This document shows, in pieces, positions 10,672 to 22,369 of a DNA stretch of 64,000 nt. Location of the stretch: NCBI GenBank assembly GCA_030374765.1, contig JARGXX010000098.1:248001-312000 (forward strand), in the 5' to 3' direction. Origin of the DNA: Agarophyton chilense (taxonomy: Eukaryota; Rhodophyta; Florideophyceae; Gracilariales; Gracilariaceae). The translations under genes and the position numbers were made by a program. Each line of letters opens with the position of its first letter. The stretch's first letter is position 1. The notes beneath the pieces were generated by a model, which saw only the letters and a list, made by a program, of their open reading frames with translations, was not told the origin of the DNA and ran no database searches.

Positions 10672-11338
10672 TGTAGTATTCTACTATTTCGGGGAATTCG
10701 ATATGCTGGTTTTTCGCGAAGACGCGGTTGGAACTCATAAGTGAGTGATGTCATCAAACTTGTGATATGAAACGGCACACCGCGTAGGATGCTTAGAGGC
10801 AGAATTTCTTAGAGGGACCCGTGGTATCACGAGTGGAGTGGCTTGCAACGGCGCATGTAGTGGCGATCCACGTGGCTGGTTTTACTACCCTTTGTAGCTA
10901 GACGTCCATTAGGGACCGTACCCATACAGTGGTTTGGCTAAGTGGCTAACCACTGGGTATTATTTATATATCTATTTGGGCACTCACCCTGGTACACAGT
11001 ATATAGTGTACAAGAGGTGAGCGCCGACTCCAAGGATAGGAGACAACACGGGCATCATGACTATTCTGTTCCTCGCTTAGGATTCCTTAACCGGAGATCT
11101 GGACGAGCTATAATAGATATTCAGCCCCCAACCACTTCACGAGCCGTCTCGTACCTACATCCCATCAACGTTTTATAGTTGCGCTGTTCACCCTCGCTGG
11201 CGTGTAGTGGCCTTACACCCCACTTTCAGCTCGCTGGTGTTGTAGCTCTACCACCCCTTTTCTTTCGCCGCAAGCGACCCATCGGCAGTCCGAACGCTGT
11301 CGCAGGTGTCTGCTCTCTCCATTAGAGCGGATACTACA
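10672..11338 (+). repeat. E1 3' LTR
   Basis: 667 bp, TGTAGTATT...ACTACA, same length as the 5' LTR but with substitutions scattered from the first 20 bases on. Followed by gaaca (11339-11343), which does not match the pentamer left of E1 but is the reverse complement of tgttc at 20602-20606. Confidence 0.93.
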
Positions 11339-13040
11339 GAACAACCAACAGGCTCAACTCTACACCATATGCCCTCCCTACCTAGCGCCTTGCTAAAAAA
11401 TGCAAGAATTCGAGTACTGAACGACGCCTTGAACCTCCTCTTCGAGCCAATTCCCGAACTGTGGAAGTCTTGGATAAGGTTTTCTTCAGCTGATGGAACA
11501 GCTCACGTCTTTCACCCCCTTCTGGCCAGTCACTGTGCAGATATTCCAGAGGCAAATACCTTCTTTTCTTTTCTCATGGCACTCTCACTGAATGCCCATG
11601 CCATCGATGTCTCATACAGCGAGACTATCTCAACCTAACTACTCCCTCCTCTGCATGCCTACGCTAAACTTCTCATACACGCAATTTCCGGGCAAAAAAT
11701 TCTTCTATATTGCTCAAATCCGAACAGGAATCTTCTCAACACCGTCTAAAGAAATCTAGAGAACACAGGATCCAGGCGAAAATTCTTCTGAAGTCTCAGT
11801 CTCTCTCCCAGTTTCCATTCTTCTTGAAACAGTATCGTAATCTTAACTGGATTCCAGGCCTCAATCCCTACAGAACTCTCAGTTTCGAACCGCTCCATAA
11901 CCTGCACCTCGTAATATCAAAGCTCATAAAAACCAGCTGCAATAGAACGATTATATTCTGAAACATTGTCCACAACCGTCGGCTCCAGCGCTCCTCGAAC
12001 ATTTAAAAGCATACGACCACTTATAATAAACCACTTCAATTCCGTAACAGCCGTGAATCAAAGGAATAACCCAGCAACTGGTCTTATCATCGATATCTCT
12101 TAAAAGGACAGAATCAAGTCGCTGAATGGATTCTTCACAAAGGATGGTTTACGCGGTATGCTTGAATCAAACGAAGATAAAGCTTTGGACATGATATTCC
12201 CTTTCATCGGGGCGTTCTTCGAAAGTTGATGCGGTAAAGAGAACCAGGCCCCCATCACTACTGTGCTTACCAGGTACTCAGACCTCGTCGGTACTTTGTG
12301 TCATTTCGATTCCAAACCGCACAGGACACCCACCACTCTTGAGCAATTTCGAAAGAATATCATCACCTTCAAGCACAGCGCTTTACAGACATTGGAAGAG
12401 TTTCACATTTCTGGTCTTGGCACAATCTAATTTCACCTCCTATACCATCTCTTCAATGATATTAGTTGCCTTAGAAATATAACCTACTATGATGCTGGCG
12501 TTTATAGGCATGCTCATCTAGTTTTCAAAACACACTGCAGCAATTCCTCCCAACGAACTTTGACAGCCGCGTCAGAGACCGTTCTATCAATCGATCATCA
12601 TCACATTCAGAAGCAATGAAGAGAAGACTACAAAAACGTCTTCTCTCATGGATTATCTACATCTTCAATCCGCGCTCTCCAAAACTTTTGAAGAGATCGT
12701 TGCAGTGCTCTATTTTCGGACCTCAAAGATGTAGAGAGCATCATATATGTGGAAACGGAGTCCTTTCAATCCATTGTATCCAGCAACATATTATAACTTT
12801 TCAGCTATGAAACTATCTTTATCCTGTCACAAATCTGGGACGCAGCCCTCACCCTTTTTTGAAACTCATAAAGGAATCGCTCTCCGAGCAGAACACCAGT
12901 TTCTGTGCTAGAGATATCACCTTATCCTTTGTCAATTCTTCTAGTATCACTGGTTGGGCTTTCCCTTCATTCGACATCTACGAGGTGGAAACGAACACTA
13001 TTTCCCTGGCAAACACGCACCCCCCACAGTATAACTCAAT
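11339..13040 (+). pseudogene. Large CACTA-related (Plavaka-like) transposase relic, 3' part
   Basis: Frame 11339-11638 and later blocks (11710-11961, 12616-12810, 12859-13044 with frameshifts between) read like the large transposase-type proteins of CACTA-related elements. Visible blocks include PSLPSALLKNARIRVLNDAL, PELWKSWIRFSSADG, HPLLASHCADIPEA, GLNPYRTLSFEPLHNLHL and IYEVETNTISLANTHPP. The family call is from memory of such proteins and is tentative. The N-terminal part is on the minus strand at 20607-21720 and joins this one in frame across the swapped pentamers, so a single gene was split. Confidence 0.5.
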
Positions 13041-15935
13041 TTAAATGGTTTGTGTACGCCACGGTGAGCACCTTGGCGGCCATGGCACTTTCGGCACGCA
13101 GGCACCCCAAATCCAATGTAATATACATTTCAGGTTCTTAAAACAAGGGTTATAATACCAAATGGTCGTGGTATGAAACCGGTACATGTCCCAGGGTTCG
13201 GAATAGCTATGGTGGCAACCCGTCACCTTCGTGTTCAAAAGGACACTCGTGCGCTTATATCCTGTGATTTTCGAACGAACGATTGTCACAGAATTGTATA
13301 TCTGGGAAGAAACAGAGAGTGTACTCTATTTTTGCACATAGCGTTGGAAGCAGCTGCCGAAAGCGGGGATGTCCATCGTAAGTCGTGCGTATAAGGTTGT
13401 GAACACTAAGCTGCCTTCCTTCTTATCCCTGAGTACTCAGCGCAGTTTGATTTCATCGCTCGAATTGCCGAAGAGAATTTCGCGTACGAAGGGCTCTGGA
13501 GGCAAAACGAAAGCGTCTAAATCGAATCGTGCTGCTCCTATGCAGAATGTTGCGTCTGCAATTTGCCCTGCTATGTGAGTGAAATTTATGATGGGGCTGA
13601 CGAAGGTAAAAGTCGATGATGTTGTTGCCGCTACATCAATTGGGACAGAAAGAGAAGGTATGAATACCAGGCTTCATGGTTCAGCTCTGGGCAAAGGGTT
13701 GGTAGTGATTGGAATTTGTAATATCACCGTTGACGGCAGGCTGCCGTATCCCTATGACTTTGGAGGCATACATGCCCCTCCTGGGACTTGAGGGGCAATG
13801 CTGAGGGCGTGGACGCATGCATAGGAGCTGAAGATGATGCCTCCCAAAGCGGAACCGAGAAGAGTTGAGGTACAACCAGGCCCAGCTCCTCAGCCACGCA
13901 TGTTTCTTGATCGAGGGCCATCTCTACAACCTCGAAGGAAGTCGAGGATAACTCAAGGGCCACTGAAGATACAGGGTGCTTATTCTGTTTCTGATCCTTC
14001 CTCACCAACGACTTTTTCCGTCCCGACCCCTCCCTTGACGCCTCCCACTCCTTCGCTGCGACCCGTTTCTTCCTCACCACCCCGCTCCTTTTTCAAAACC
14101 TGCTCATTCATCACCAGAGAATTTTCAGAAGCCTGATGCGAAGGACGTCATCAAAATGTGCAAGGATCCAATGTTGAAGATGTCGACGATAGACATGGGA
14201 TACCACACCCAAAAGACAGTGTTCATCGATATCTAGAAGATTAGGATACCGGACCAGACTGCCCACGGGATGAGCGAAAGCCACAAGCAGAAATTTGCGG
14301 ATATCTTTAAGAAACGCGGGCTTCTTGGAGCTCTTGGTCTCATGAGTGTGGCTGTGGCTGAAAAAGTGGCAAGTACTGTTAATGAATAGGATGTGGTAGT
14401 CGTGGAATGCGTGTTGGTGGACCGGCCTTATGATGTTATAGCTCCGCTGTACCTTTTGAATTACAATAAGGTACGTTGGAAGAATATCACAAACGAAGTG
14501 AGTGTAATTATGTGGAGCGGAATCGATGAGAAAAAGATCACGGAGAGTGAAATTATGTGGGTCGGGGCCCTTTTCAATGAAAGAATTGAAGCCATGCCAA
14601 GGATGAGATTCGTGGACAAGGTGCATTCGGCTGTGAGTTGAATAAAAACTCTTAAACAAGAACACTGAGTTTCCCCGCGGGATAAAACATCTGCCGAAAT
14701 GGAAAATCGCTTCAACAGTACTCGTTTCGTTTCCGGGGTTGAAAAGGAACAGTATTCTCGCTATGGCAATATAGCGTTAAAACTGAATAACACCGAATGG
14801 ATGCTTGAGAAGTTTGAATAAATGTGCGAGAAAGAGACCAAGATAGTTCTGACTCACCTCCAGCATCCTCAGCTCTTCCAATTGGACGGCCAAAAGTTTG
14901 GGTATGCAATGGAATGAATAAGGCTCCTGGTGCGGAAAGTTCGGAGAACGCAATGATAGAGTATATTCGAAGAAGCCCGTACATATTTATTCGGGAGAGT
15001 TCTGGGAGTGTATGCTGCAGCACTAATGGTCGGGGCTGACAGAGAGAAAATTATGGACGATTTCTTCTAAGAGTCCTTCAACCCTTCTACGGAAAATGAA
15101 CACAGTATTTCTGTGTCTGAATTCGAATTCGGACAGGTTTGCTGATCCGCTGGTTCTACCTCGCCGGGCCCTAATGACTGATTCCATCAAGAGATCAGCG
15201 AAAGCCCTGAAGATGAAGCTTGGAGGTCTCTTTGGAATGGAGAGGTTTTGTGTCCCCCTCTGTTCCTCGTGCTCTCTCTACCGCTGTTGCTCCATTGTAT
15301 GACCCAGCACCAATCGTTGTCCCAGTTCCACCCCAAACTGCGGATAAAACTGTAATCACAGGTGGGCGGAGGAGCAAAATGAAGAGCACTGACGTGAACT
15401 GTGCCGATCCAGAGAGAGATAAAAGCAAGGGTGTCAAAGGGAAGAGAATAGAGGAAGAAAAAGATTTTGTTTAATATACCAACCCGGTGAAGAGAAGGAT
15501 GGTATTTCTTTTAACAGAAATGGTGGGATTCTTTTAGAAGATAGACGTTAATGAGTTGCTGGATGAGATGAAGGAAAAGGTGCTTAAGACCAAGAAGGGT
15601 TCGCTTTGTCGCCGAGTCAATGTTGTTGACTAAATCTTGCTCTAAATGTGATGAGTGTCATGCAGATGATCTATAAAACACTCCCGACCGGTTCCACTTT
15701 GACATTCATAAACATCCAAATCATTGTGCAGTTTGCATTCTGAACAATCAAATTTGGATTTGTAAGTGGTCTTGCAGACTTAGCATCGTCCATGATATGT
15801 TTGATACGTCAGAGAACAATCCAATTTCCTTCTTTTTCGATTGGTCTCCATTTAATGAATGCCGGTACCAGCCATATATGGGGTTTCTATTTCATCATCC
15901 TCCTCACATTTTCTTTTCATAGTTCGAATAGCATC
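13041..15935. other. Decayed sequence without a recognised gene
   Basis: Many short open stretches on the + strand (13173-13394, 13369-13578, 13579-13791, 14393-14641, 14824-15039, 15220-15474) are separated by single stops and would fit a worn-out coding region, but I cannot name a family. 13998-14080 is Pro/Ser/Thr-rich. No RNA gene, terminal repeat or LTR was found here. Confidence 0.3.
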
Positions 15936-17756
15936 CTAGTTGTTATCTATTATTCCGTCAGCTTGATTAAAATAGAAATTATGCGGTGTAAGATTCAATC
16001 TGTTTCCGTATGCACCCTTGTAAAGATTCCAAGCATCAACCACGCAAATTGCCAGCAAAGAAGTATTCACTCTAAATGACCATTCTTTCACTTCAAACTT
16101 CTTTTGCATATTCAGATCATCTCGAAGTGACCTATTATGACTATCAACTCTTGAACAACAAGAATAGTACTCCTCACAAACTTTTGGAATAGCAATGGAA
16201 AGCGGAATTTTCTTTGTTATTCCATCAGTGGTCCTCCATCTTTCACGAGAAATGGGAGTTCCTGGTTGGGTACTGCTACAAGTGCTGATGAAATATCTCC
16301 TCTCGCGGTCCACCCAGAGCACATACGTCATCTTCCGATCCAATTCAGGCAGTCCCGAGACCATTGACACGTGCTGGCCTTGTGCCGTCATCGTAAGTTC
16401 GGAAAGATGTTTCACAGGAAACCTTCTGGTGGCTGTTTTTACCACCCCATTAAGTCGCATTCTTCGTTTCAAAAGTTCTTCAGCGGTTTCCACAGATGCA
16501 AAATATGAATCGGCACAAACGATTCGATCAGTGGCGAACCAATTTTCAAGAAGTCTTATTAAAACAGCTGTTCCATGTGCATGTTCTGATTCAAAAGGCT
16601 GTACATCTTGTTGCGTAGCTCCCATTGTGATTTCTATTTTGAGAATAATATTTCTTCTTCCACAACACACTGTCTTTAATTCACAACCATTTTCAGGTTT
16701 CCTATCAAGAGCAGTGTAGATTGGAAGTCCAATTTCAATCCAGTTCCCTCCAAGTCCATACAAACGTGAGATACTTTCGTCCACGCACAAAGTGTGTGAA
16801 GGAGTTACTAACACTTTTGGATGGTCATTTATAGCTTTCAAAAACTCAGAAACGCATGACCACCTGCATTCTTCTGATTTTTGATCGTTTTCAGAGCCAC
16901 TGAAAACCATGAATTGCCTTATATGTTCAAACCATTTTCGTGACATGATCTTTCCGAGCTGCGGAGATTCGATATATTTAGAAAATGTGTCTTTAGACCA
17001 AAGCGATCTGCTATTTGAAAACTCGAAGCGTGTCATTAACACCATCAAACCGAAAAACTTCAAAATTTCACCTCCTGTAGTCTGCTTTAGGCCTTTTTCT
17101 TCCTGTCGAGAGTTGGTAGATCGAACTATTTTTTCCAAATGAGCTACAGGAAACATCCACATGAATGAATCGTATGGAGAGAGTCCCGAAGGTGCATGAA
17201 TGGCGGAGATAAACTCTCCAACAGGGTCCGTGACTTTCCATTGATGCCTTTGCACTGGACCATTCAGAGTCAAGGATACATTTTCAGGTCTCCATTTCGT
17301 CGAATGAACTTCCACAAAGCTGTGTTGCGTGTCATTGTTTTTCACAGTAGGAGGGCTCAACGGATTCATTTTGTGACAGTGCTCGCCAACCGTGACAGTA
17401 TACTGCCCTTCGTTGTTTGAAACTTCAGTAGTAATAGCAACACCATTTTTCTCCACGTTGGAATTGATGGCATCTTGAGCAGTTTCCTGAACCGTGACAT
17501 GATCTCCGGCTTTTATATTGCAAAGTTTGAGAGTGCATACTTTCTTGCGACCAGGTAGCTCGAAGTTTATCGTGACAAAAGTGTGTCTCCGATTATTTTT
17601 GACAACAACGTCCACTTTTGTAACACTTCCGCGTACCAGTTTCTTCTTCCATTGCGTGCCAAAGAAGCGTTTACAGTCGCTATCTGATGCGGTGAGATGT
17701 GCTCGGGTGTGTACTCTGTTTCCCACTACACAACGGGGATCCATGGATGATGACAT
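15936..17756 (-). CDS. piggyBac-family transposase, intact frame
   Basis: 606 residues from ATG at 17756; the frame is open for a further 111 bases upstream but without ATG. It matches the DDE_Tnp_1_7 (piggyBac/PGBD) fold. The head carries a long variable region, then blocks such as PYDSFMWMFPV, GLMVLMTRFE, a first catalytic Asp in LCVDESISRLYG, a second in VCADSYFAS, a DRERRYFIS block, and near the C-terminus EEYYSCCSRVDSHNRSLRD followed by a hydrophobic helix. PiggyBac enzymes excise at TTAA precisely. I searched the flanks by eye and did not find a convincing TTAA-bounded inverted repeat pair. There are no internal stops, unlike every other DNA transposon here. It lies within the inverted segment. 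Confidence 0.85.
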   Translation of the reverse strand: MSSSMDPRCVVGNRVHTRAHLTASDSDCKRFFGTQWKKKLVRGSVTKVDVVVKNNRRHTFVTINFELPGRKKVCTLKLCNIKAGDHVTVQETAQDAINSNVEKNGVAITTEVSNNEGQYTVTVGEHCHKMNPLSPPTVKNNDTQHSFVEVHSTKWRPENVSLTLNGPVQRHQWKVTDPVGEFISAIHAPSGLSPYDSFMWMFPVAHLEKIVRSTNSRQEEKGLKQTTGGEILKFFGLMVLMTRFEFSNSRSLWSKDTFSKYIESPQLGKIMSRKWFEHIRQFMVFSGSENDQKSEECRWSCVSEFLKAINDHPKVLVTPSHTLCVDESISRLYGLGGNWIEIGLPIYTALDRKPENGCELKTVCCGRRNIILKIEITMGATQQDVQPFESEHAHGTAVLIRLLENWFATDRIVCADSYFASVETAEELLKRRMRLNGVVKTATRRFPVKHLSELTMTAQGQHVSMVSGLPELDRKMTYVLWVDRERRYFISTCSSTQPGTPISRERWRTTDGITKKIPLSIAIPKVCEEYYSCCSRVDSHNRSLRDDLNMQKKFEVKEWSFRVNTSLLAICVVDAWNLYKGAYGNRLNLTPHNFYFNQADGIIDNN

Positions 17757-17867
17757 ATTATATAAATTATGATAGAATGAAGTAAAGATGATGTTGTTTA
17801 AAGATTGTGGACGATCTTTCGTGATCTTTGAGGTTGACGCCAAATAAGAAGGGAGTGTTGACAACAT

Positions 17868-19691
17868 CTAGGCACAAAAATTTAAGGAAATTAACAAAGA
17901 TTAAAAAATTTATCGATGTTGTAATTTTGGCTTCATATGAGGCCAGTGGTCGTATAGATACTAGCACTGTGGGTTCTAGGGGAAGTGGAAACGACATTCC
18001 AAAAAAATTAAAAATTTTAAACTGCAACCGGTGTGAACTAGTACGAACCTCAATTTCACTAGACTTTTCAGGATTTTGCGCTCCACCACAGCTATCGAGC
18101 ACAGTAAACTTTCATTTCGAGAACACAGACATATCCATCCTGGGTTATCAAAAGAACTACTACCGCAGTTGGCGTGTCATTTTTTTCGTAACGTATTCTA
18201 ACTCCTCTATTGGGGTTTTTTATTTCGTTTCGATTTGCTCCCGTGCCTTACGCCTCATTCTCCAGCACTCAATGACGCTCATTTTCCTTTTGCTTGTCTC
18301 TCCACTCTTGTTTCTGACCCTCCCTTGTTGCACACACACAATTATACTTACCCCTTACACTTCAATCTCCCCGCTTGTTGTGCAGGTCTGAATGGAGCTT
18401 TAACCCCGACTTCGACTTGCATTCCCGGAGAGGCACTGCTGCTATGCTACCCGCCAGAAGGAAAGATACCGAGCGTATTAGTGTTGTGTGGTCTCCGAAC
18501 GTTGCACCGTAACTTCTGCCGAAGCCATAAACCATACAGATTTCCGACGTTCAAGGTTCTTGGAGTCAAAATATTCTCGATTACAGTTCCAAACTGAAGA
18601 TTTCCTTAGTCTCAATCAGTTAGTCTGTCAGTTAGAGATTTTTCCTATGGAATATGTCATCAATTACGGATAACCTGGTGTAGAATTTCAAGCCCAATAA
18701 GATGTATGAACTACCAGAAAGGAGATGCCCGAAAAATGAGTTCAGAAAAACTTTCATTCTTGACCCAATCAGGAACGCTTTTGACGAATGGTTTTTGGAT
18801 GGGAAAACTGCACCTTCTCGCGTGTTTCTCATGAAACTACCAAAATGTAACATTTTAACCTTAGAACCCATTTTAATTTAGTTATGTAGAGATCCACTCA
18901 GATCAGCCGTTCTTGGTTACTCCAACACTTTATCTGACATTCTAATCATCGGTACCGTCTCTTTTGGGCTCGTTATAAGGGTTTCTGTTACTTTGTAAGG
19001 TTTCAATTTTGGGTCAAATAAGGTTATAGTTCGAGTCCCAAAGATTTGGAAAAATAACGTTTGTATACCGTTGCAGTGCCTTCTTCGAAGACATTCCTCA
19101 CGGATCAAAAGCAAAACCACCAACGGTAAAGGCCTCCACGTCACCGCATCGATCTTAATGGAGACCATGGTTCCCAAAAAGCCCTTTCTCGACCGTTTCT
19201 TCGTTGTCCGGGTTCTAGATATGCTAATCATAGGGACGAAGAACCAACAAGGCAAGACAAAAAGTAAAAAAGTCTGCAAAGATTCACGACTTGATAATGA
19301 ACCCTTCTAGTCCAGGATAAATTGGAACAGCTTTCTATTTCGATCGGGCTCTGGAGATCCACGATCCACCAGTTTAAACACAATTTTAATTAGCGGGTAA
19401 AAAAGCTTCTCCCAACGCTACGACGAAGTTGGCCGCCGGTTGTTTGCTTTTCAAGGTAGCGAAAAAAACTTTTTTCCTCCCCCCGTGCGTGCTTCTCTGA
19501 TACCGTCCCAGGGCGATGTAGAACATCATCCGGTTTCCTAAGTACCGCGAAAGGCTAAAACTCAACGTTATCCAACAGGTCTGGTCACCAACTGAATAAT
19601 CAAAGACGAAATCATGCGTACCCGCAAGTCCAGAAACCACATCGTTCATCTGTAACAGCGCCCGTGCAGCATTCTGGGCGTTGTTGCCCTT
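17868..19691. other. Region without a recognised gene
   Basis: Several unrelated short frames on both strands (17828-18391 +, 17767-18102 -, 18917-19279 -, 19386-19649 -) with no family I recognise. 18181-18380 is T/C-rich on the + strand. It could hold the far end of the piggyBac element or older repeats. Confidence 0.3.
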
Positions 19692-19930
19692 TTATTTGTT
19701 CTTAACTTCATCCAATTTACATTGAGCTTTCGATATTTTCAACTTTTCATTGGAGTTCAGAGAGGTTTCAGAACAGTTGTGAAATGTCTTCGAGGGTTCT
19801 GCGCTTTCGTTCGACGCTTCGAACTTCTGCAGTGTGGTTTTAGTTGGACCTGCACTACATACAACGTTGGAATTGCTTTTCTTCTTCTGCACAGTCTTCA
19901 AAATTTCTTGAGCTTCGTAACTTTGATTTT
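19692..19930 (-). pseudogene. Coiled-coil relic, 3' part, displaced by the inversion
   Basis: The minus-strand frame is open from 19930 to its stop at 19692 and rich in Lys, Ser, Asn and Glu. Its first codons follow directly, in frame, from the frame that ends at 690 on the + strand once the duplicated pentamer (ggatg / catcc) is counted once. It is therefore the 3' part of the same relic, about 19 kb away and flipped. Confidence 0.6.
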
Positions 19931-19935
19931 CATCC

Positions 19936-20601
19936 TGTAGTATCCGCTCTAACGGAGAGAGCAGACACCTGCGACAGCGTTCGGACTGCCGATGGGTCGC
20001 TTGCGGCGAAAGAAAAGGGGTGGTAGAGCTACAACACCAGCGAGCTGGAAGTGGGGTGTAAGGCCACTACACGCCAGCGCGGGTGAACAGTGCAACTGTA
20101 AAACGTTGATGGAACTTAGGTACGAGAAGGCTCGTAAAGTGGTTGGGGGCTGAATATCTATTATAGCTCTTCCGGATCTCCGGTTAAGGAATCCTAAGCG
20201 AGGAACAGAATAGTCATGATGCCCATGTTGTCTCCTTTACTTGGAGTCGGCGCTCACCTCTGGTGCACTATATACTGTGTACCAGGGTTAGTGCCAAATA
20301 AATATATAAATATTACCCAGTGGTCAGCCACTTAGCCAAACCACTGTATGGGTATGGTCCCTAATGGACGTCTAGCTACAAAGGGTAGTAAAACCAGCCA
20401 CGTGGATCGCCACTACATGCGCCGTTGCAAGCCACTCCACTCGTGATACCACGTGTCCCACTAAGACATTCTGCCTCTAGGCATCCTACGCGGTGTGCCG
20501 TTTCATATCACAAGTTTGATGACATCACTCACTTATGAGTTCCAACCGCGACTTCGCGAAAAACCAACATATCGGATTCCCCGACATAGTAGAATACTAC
20601 A
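19936..20601 (-). repeat. Solo E1-family LTR, inverted
   Basis: 666 bp, the reverse complement of the E1 LTR, beginning tgtagtatcc and ending aatactaca on the + strand. No internal element sequence is attached. Left flank catcc and right flank tgttc differ; each is the reverse complement of one flank of E1. It shares some variants with the E1 5' LTR and others with the 3' LTR. Confidence 0.92.
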
Positions 20602-21720
20602 TGTTCTTCTATATCTGTGGGGATATACGCCACAATGGTGAAATCTTCAAAGATACACTTCTGACGAAGAGGTTGGGAAAGAAATGAACAGGTAGTGCGG
20701 AGGAGGTAGGACGTGACAGAGGTTAGCTTCAAAGATGTAGACAATTTCTCGGTAAATAGCTGGAGTAAACCTACAAAGAACTCAATCCTACTGTATTCAC
20801 GGTGTGCCACACATCTTCAGTGTCGGAGCGGGACATAACCAGATCTTGAAGACGACGGCAGAGGTCTCATGTGAGGCGGGCAGACATGGGGTGAGAGGAA
20901 GCTGCGGTGGGTACGCGGCGAACCTGTGATAAAGAGTAAAAGAAGGTATTCTGGTTGTTAGCCAGGTGAAGCTGTTGGAAAAGTACTTTCAGGGGGTCGT
21001 TTGTGTAGAAGGCGGCACGGAACGTACTGCGTTGCGAAGTAACGAAGCGCTTCTCGAAACCATCTTCAGTTGCATATCGTTCAAATATGGAGTGCTTGAG
21101 CTCCATTCATCGCTTTGAAGAGGCATTTGTTTCATTGAAACGTGTTTGGGAGAAACGAGGGTTAAGTACAAAGGGGATAAGCTCGTCAGCAGCCTTGTGT
21201 CCAATTTTTGGAGCGACGAACGCAAAACAAACGACGAGATAGTCCATATGATGTTCTTGGAGCGAAGGGTTAGACGGAGACGGCGAGGATGACGGAATGC
21301 AGACGAATAGGTGTGGTGTGCGGGGGGGTGAAGTGCTTGCATCATTTGGAATTAGCAGCGTGTCGACAGGCGGGGGGAGGAGGAATCTAGTAAGAAGTTT
21401 GAAAGACGTGCGTTCTCAGTGTGCTGCAATAAAACGAAAGGGGAATATGCATGAAACAAGATTAGGTTTGTTTTTGGGCGTTTTGAGCGGCGCTAGGGAG
21501 GTTGAGAGGCACCAAGTTGGCTAAAAGAGGAAGCTCTCTTCTATAGAGAGTTCCTAATGTGCTGGCGAAGGGATAGGATGCCTCTCGCCTTGTACGGGCA
21601 GCGCAGTGTGTAGCAGTAGTACATAATGAGAGCCGGCAAAGTATCAGAAGAGAGAAAGGGGTGGGCTTAATGAAGAAAGATGGAGAAAATCTAATTGAAA
21701 AACTTCTCAAACTAAACATG
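20602..21720 (-). pseudogene. Large CACTA-related (Plavaka-like) transposase relic, 5' part
   Basis: Minus-strand frames 21345-20989, 21106-20867 and 20810-20529 give consecutive blocks such as LLQLFTEKLSTSLK and QQLHLANNQNTFFYS, with frameshifts and stops between. The last frame runs into the solo LTR at 20606. Its natural continuation is the + strand frame starting at 11344. An E1-family element therefore inserted into this transposase gene and its two halves were later separated by the inversion. Confidence 0.5.
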
Positions 21721-21831
21721 ATGCAGTCGCATATGAAGACGGAAGACAGCTTAAAATGGAGGTAACTTGTTTTCTCACAAGATGCGAAGCAAAGTGAAAC
21801 TCCAATTTCTGGAAAATCGCTGCTTTACAGG

Positions 21832-22176
21832 TCAGTTTGGGGCTCCGCGTTTTCTTTTCAAAAGTTTCCAAGGGATTCTATTCGTAGCACCCATGACGGA
21901 TTGATCGCCGAAAAAATCTTCAAAAACCAACTTTTGGGGTTTGAACACACTGAAATCGATTCCATGAATGTTTAGAAGAATCTTTGTGCACGCATCTTTT
22001 TCGGCGACAATCTCCTTCTGACGCAACGTAATGTGGTCATAACTGTAATTAGCAAGCCTCAATCGCTCTATGAATGTATTTTTACAAGTTTTGGGCTTGA
22101 AACGGTCGAAGGCGTGCATTTTGTTTTCAATTGCTGCTCCCAGTAATATAGGAGCAAACGCAACACGCGGCGCCAA
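21832..22176 (-). CDS. Unidentified small frame
   Basis: 114 codons with balanced composition, no stop, lying downstream of the pogo-like relic on the same strand. No motif recognised. It may be a piece of an older transposon; a host gene is unlikely given its surroundings. Confidence 0.2.
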   Translation of the reverse strand: MAPRVAFAPILLGAAIENKMHAFDRFKPKTCKNTFIERLRLANYSYDHITLRQKEIVAEKDACTKILLNIHGIDFSVFKPQKLVFEDFFGDQSVMGATNRIPWKLLKRKRGAPN

Positions 22177-22369
22177 ATCCTCCTTGTGTTATTTTGCATC
22201 TCTTCGTAAAAACGATTGAGGAGAAGTACCGTTCGCCTCTATCTTACCTTCGTTAGTCTTTGGATTTTTTTTCTTAGGATCTTTTCATTGTGTTTTACTC
22301 CATATCTTCGGGATATCTCTGTTCATCTGCCTCTGAACTTTAATTTCCTCGCGCCTTTTTTGCGTTCTG

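Larger units (their letters stand above)
691..11338 (+). mobile_element. E1: Ty3/Gypsy chromovirus, full length but decayed
   Basis: Two 667-bp LTRs flank a primer-binding site, gag, protease-RT-RNaseH-integrase, a chromodomain, a purine-rich spacer, an antisense reading frame and a polypurine tract, in that order. Integrase carries the C-terminal GPF-type motif and is followed by a chromodomain, which defines chromoviruses. The copy is dead: nonsense codons in gag and pol, two compensating frameshifts in pol, Asp to Asn at a catalytic RT position, and LTRs that differ at many sites. Its two flanking pentamers differ (ggatg at left, gaaca at right). The partners of both are found inverted around the solo LTR at 19936-20601. 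Confidence 0.93.
11339..19935. other. Segment inverted between two E1-family LTRs
   Basis: The segment lies between the E1 3' LTR (+) and the solo LTR 19936-20601 (-). Pentamers: ggatg before E1, gaaca after E1, catcc before the solo LTR, tgttc after it. catcc is the reverse complement of ggatg, and gaaca of tgttc. This is what results when a segment between two oppositely oriented insertions, each with its own 5-bp duplication, is flipped through their LTRs. Open frames confirm both ends: 504-690 (+) continues at 19930 (-), and 20607 (-) continues at 11344 (+). An assembly flip between inverted LTRs would look the same. Confidence 0.85.

Noticed and set aside
14111-14665. Minus-strand frame of 184 codons as a gene
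   Set aside because: Its composition looks like a shadow of the weakly coding + strand, and no motif is visible.
17868-18420. TTAACCCC at about 18404 as a piggyBac end
   Set aside because: I found no matching inverted repeat with TTAA on the other side of the transposase.
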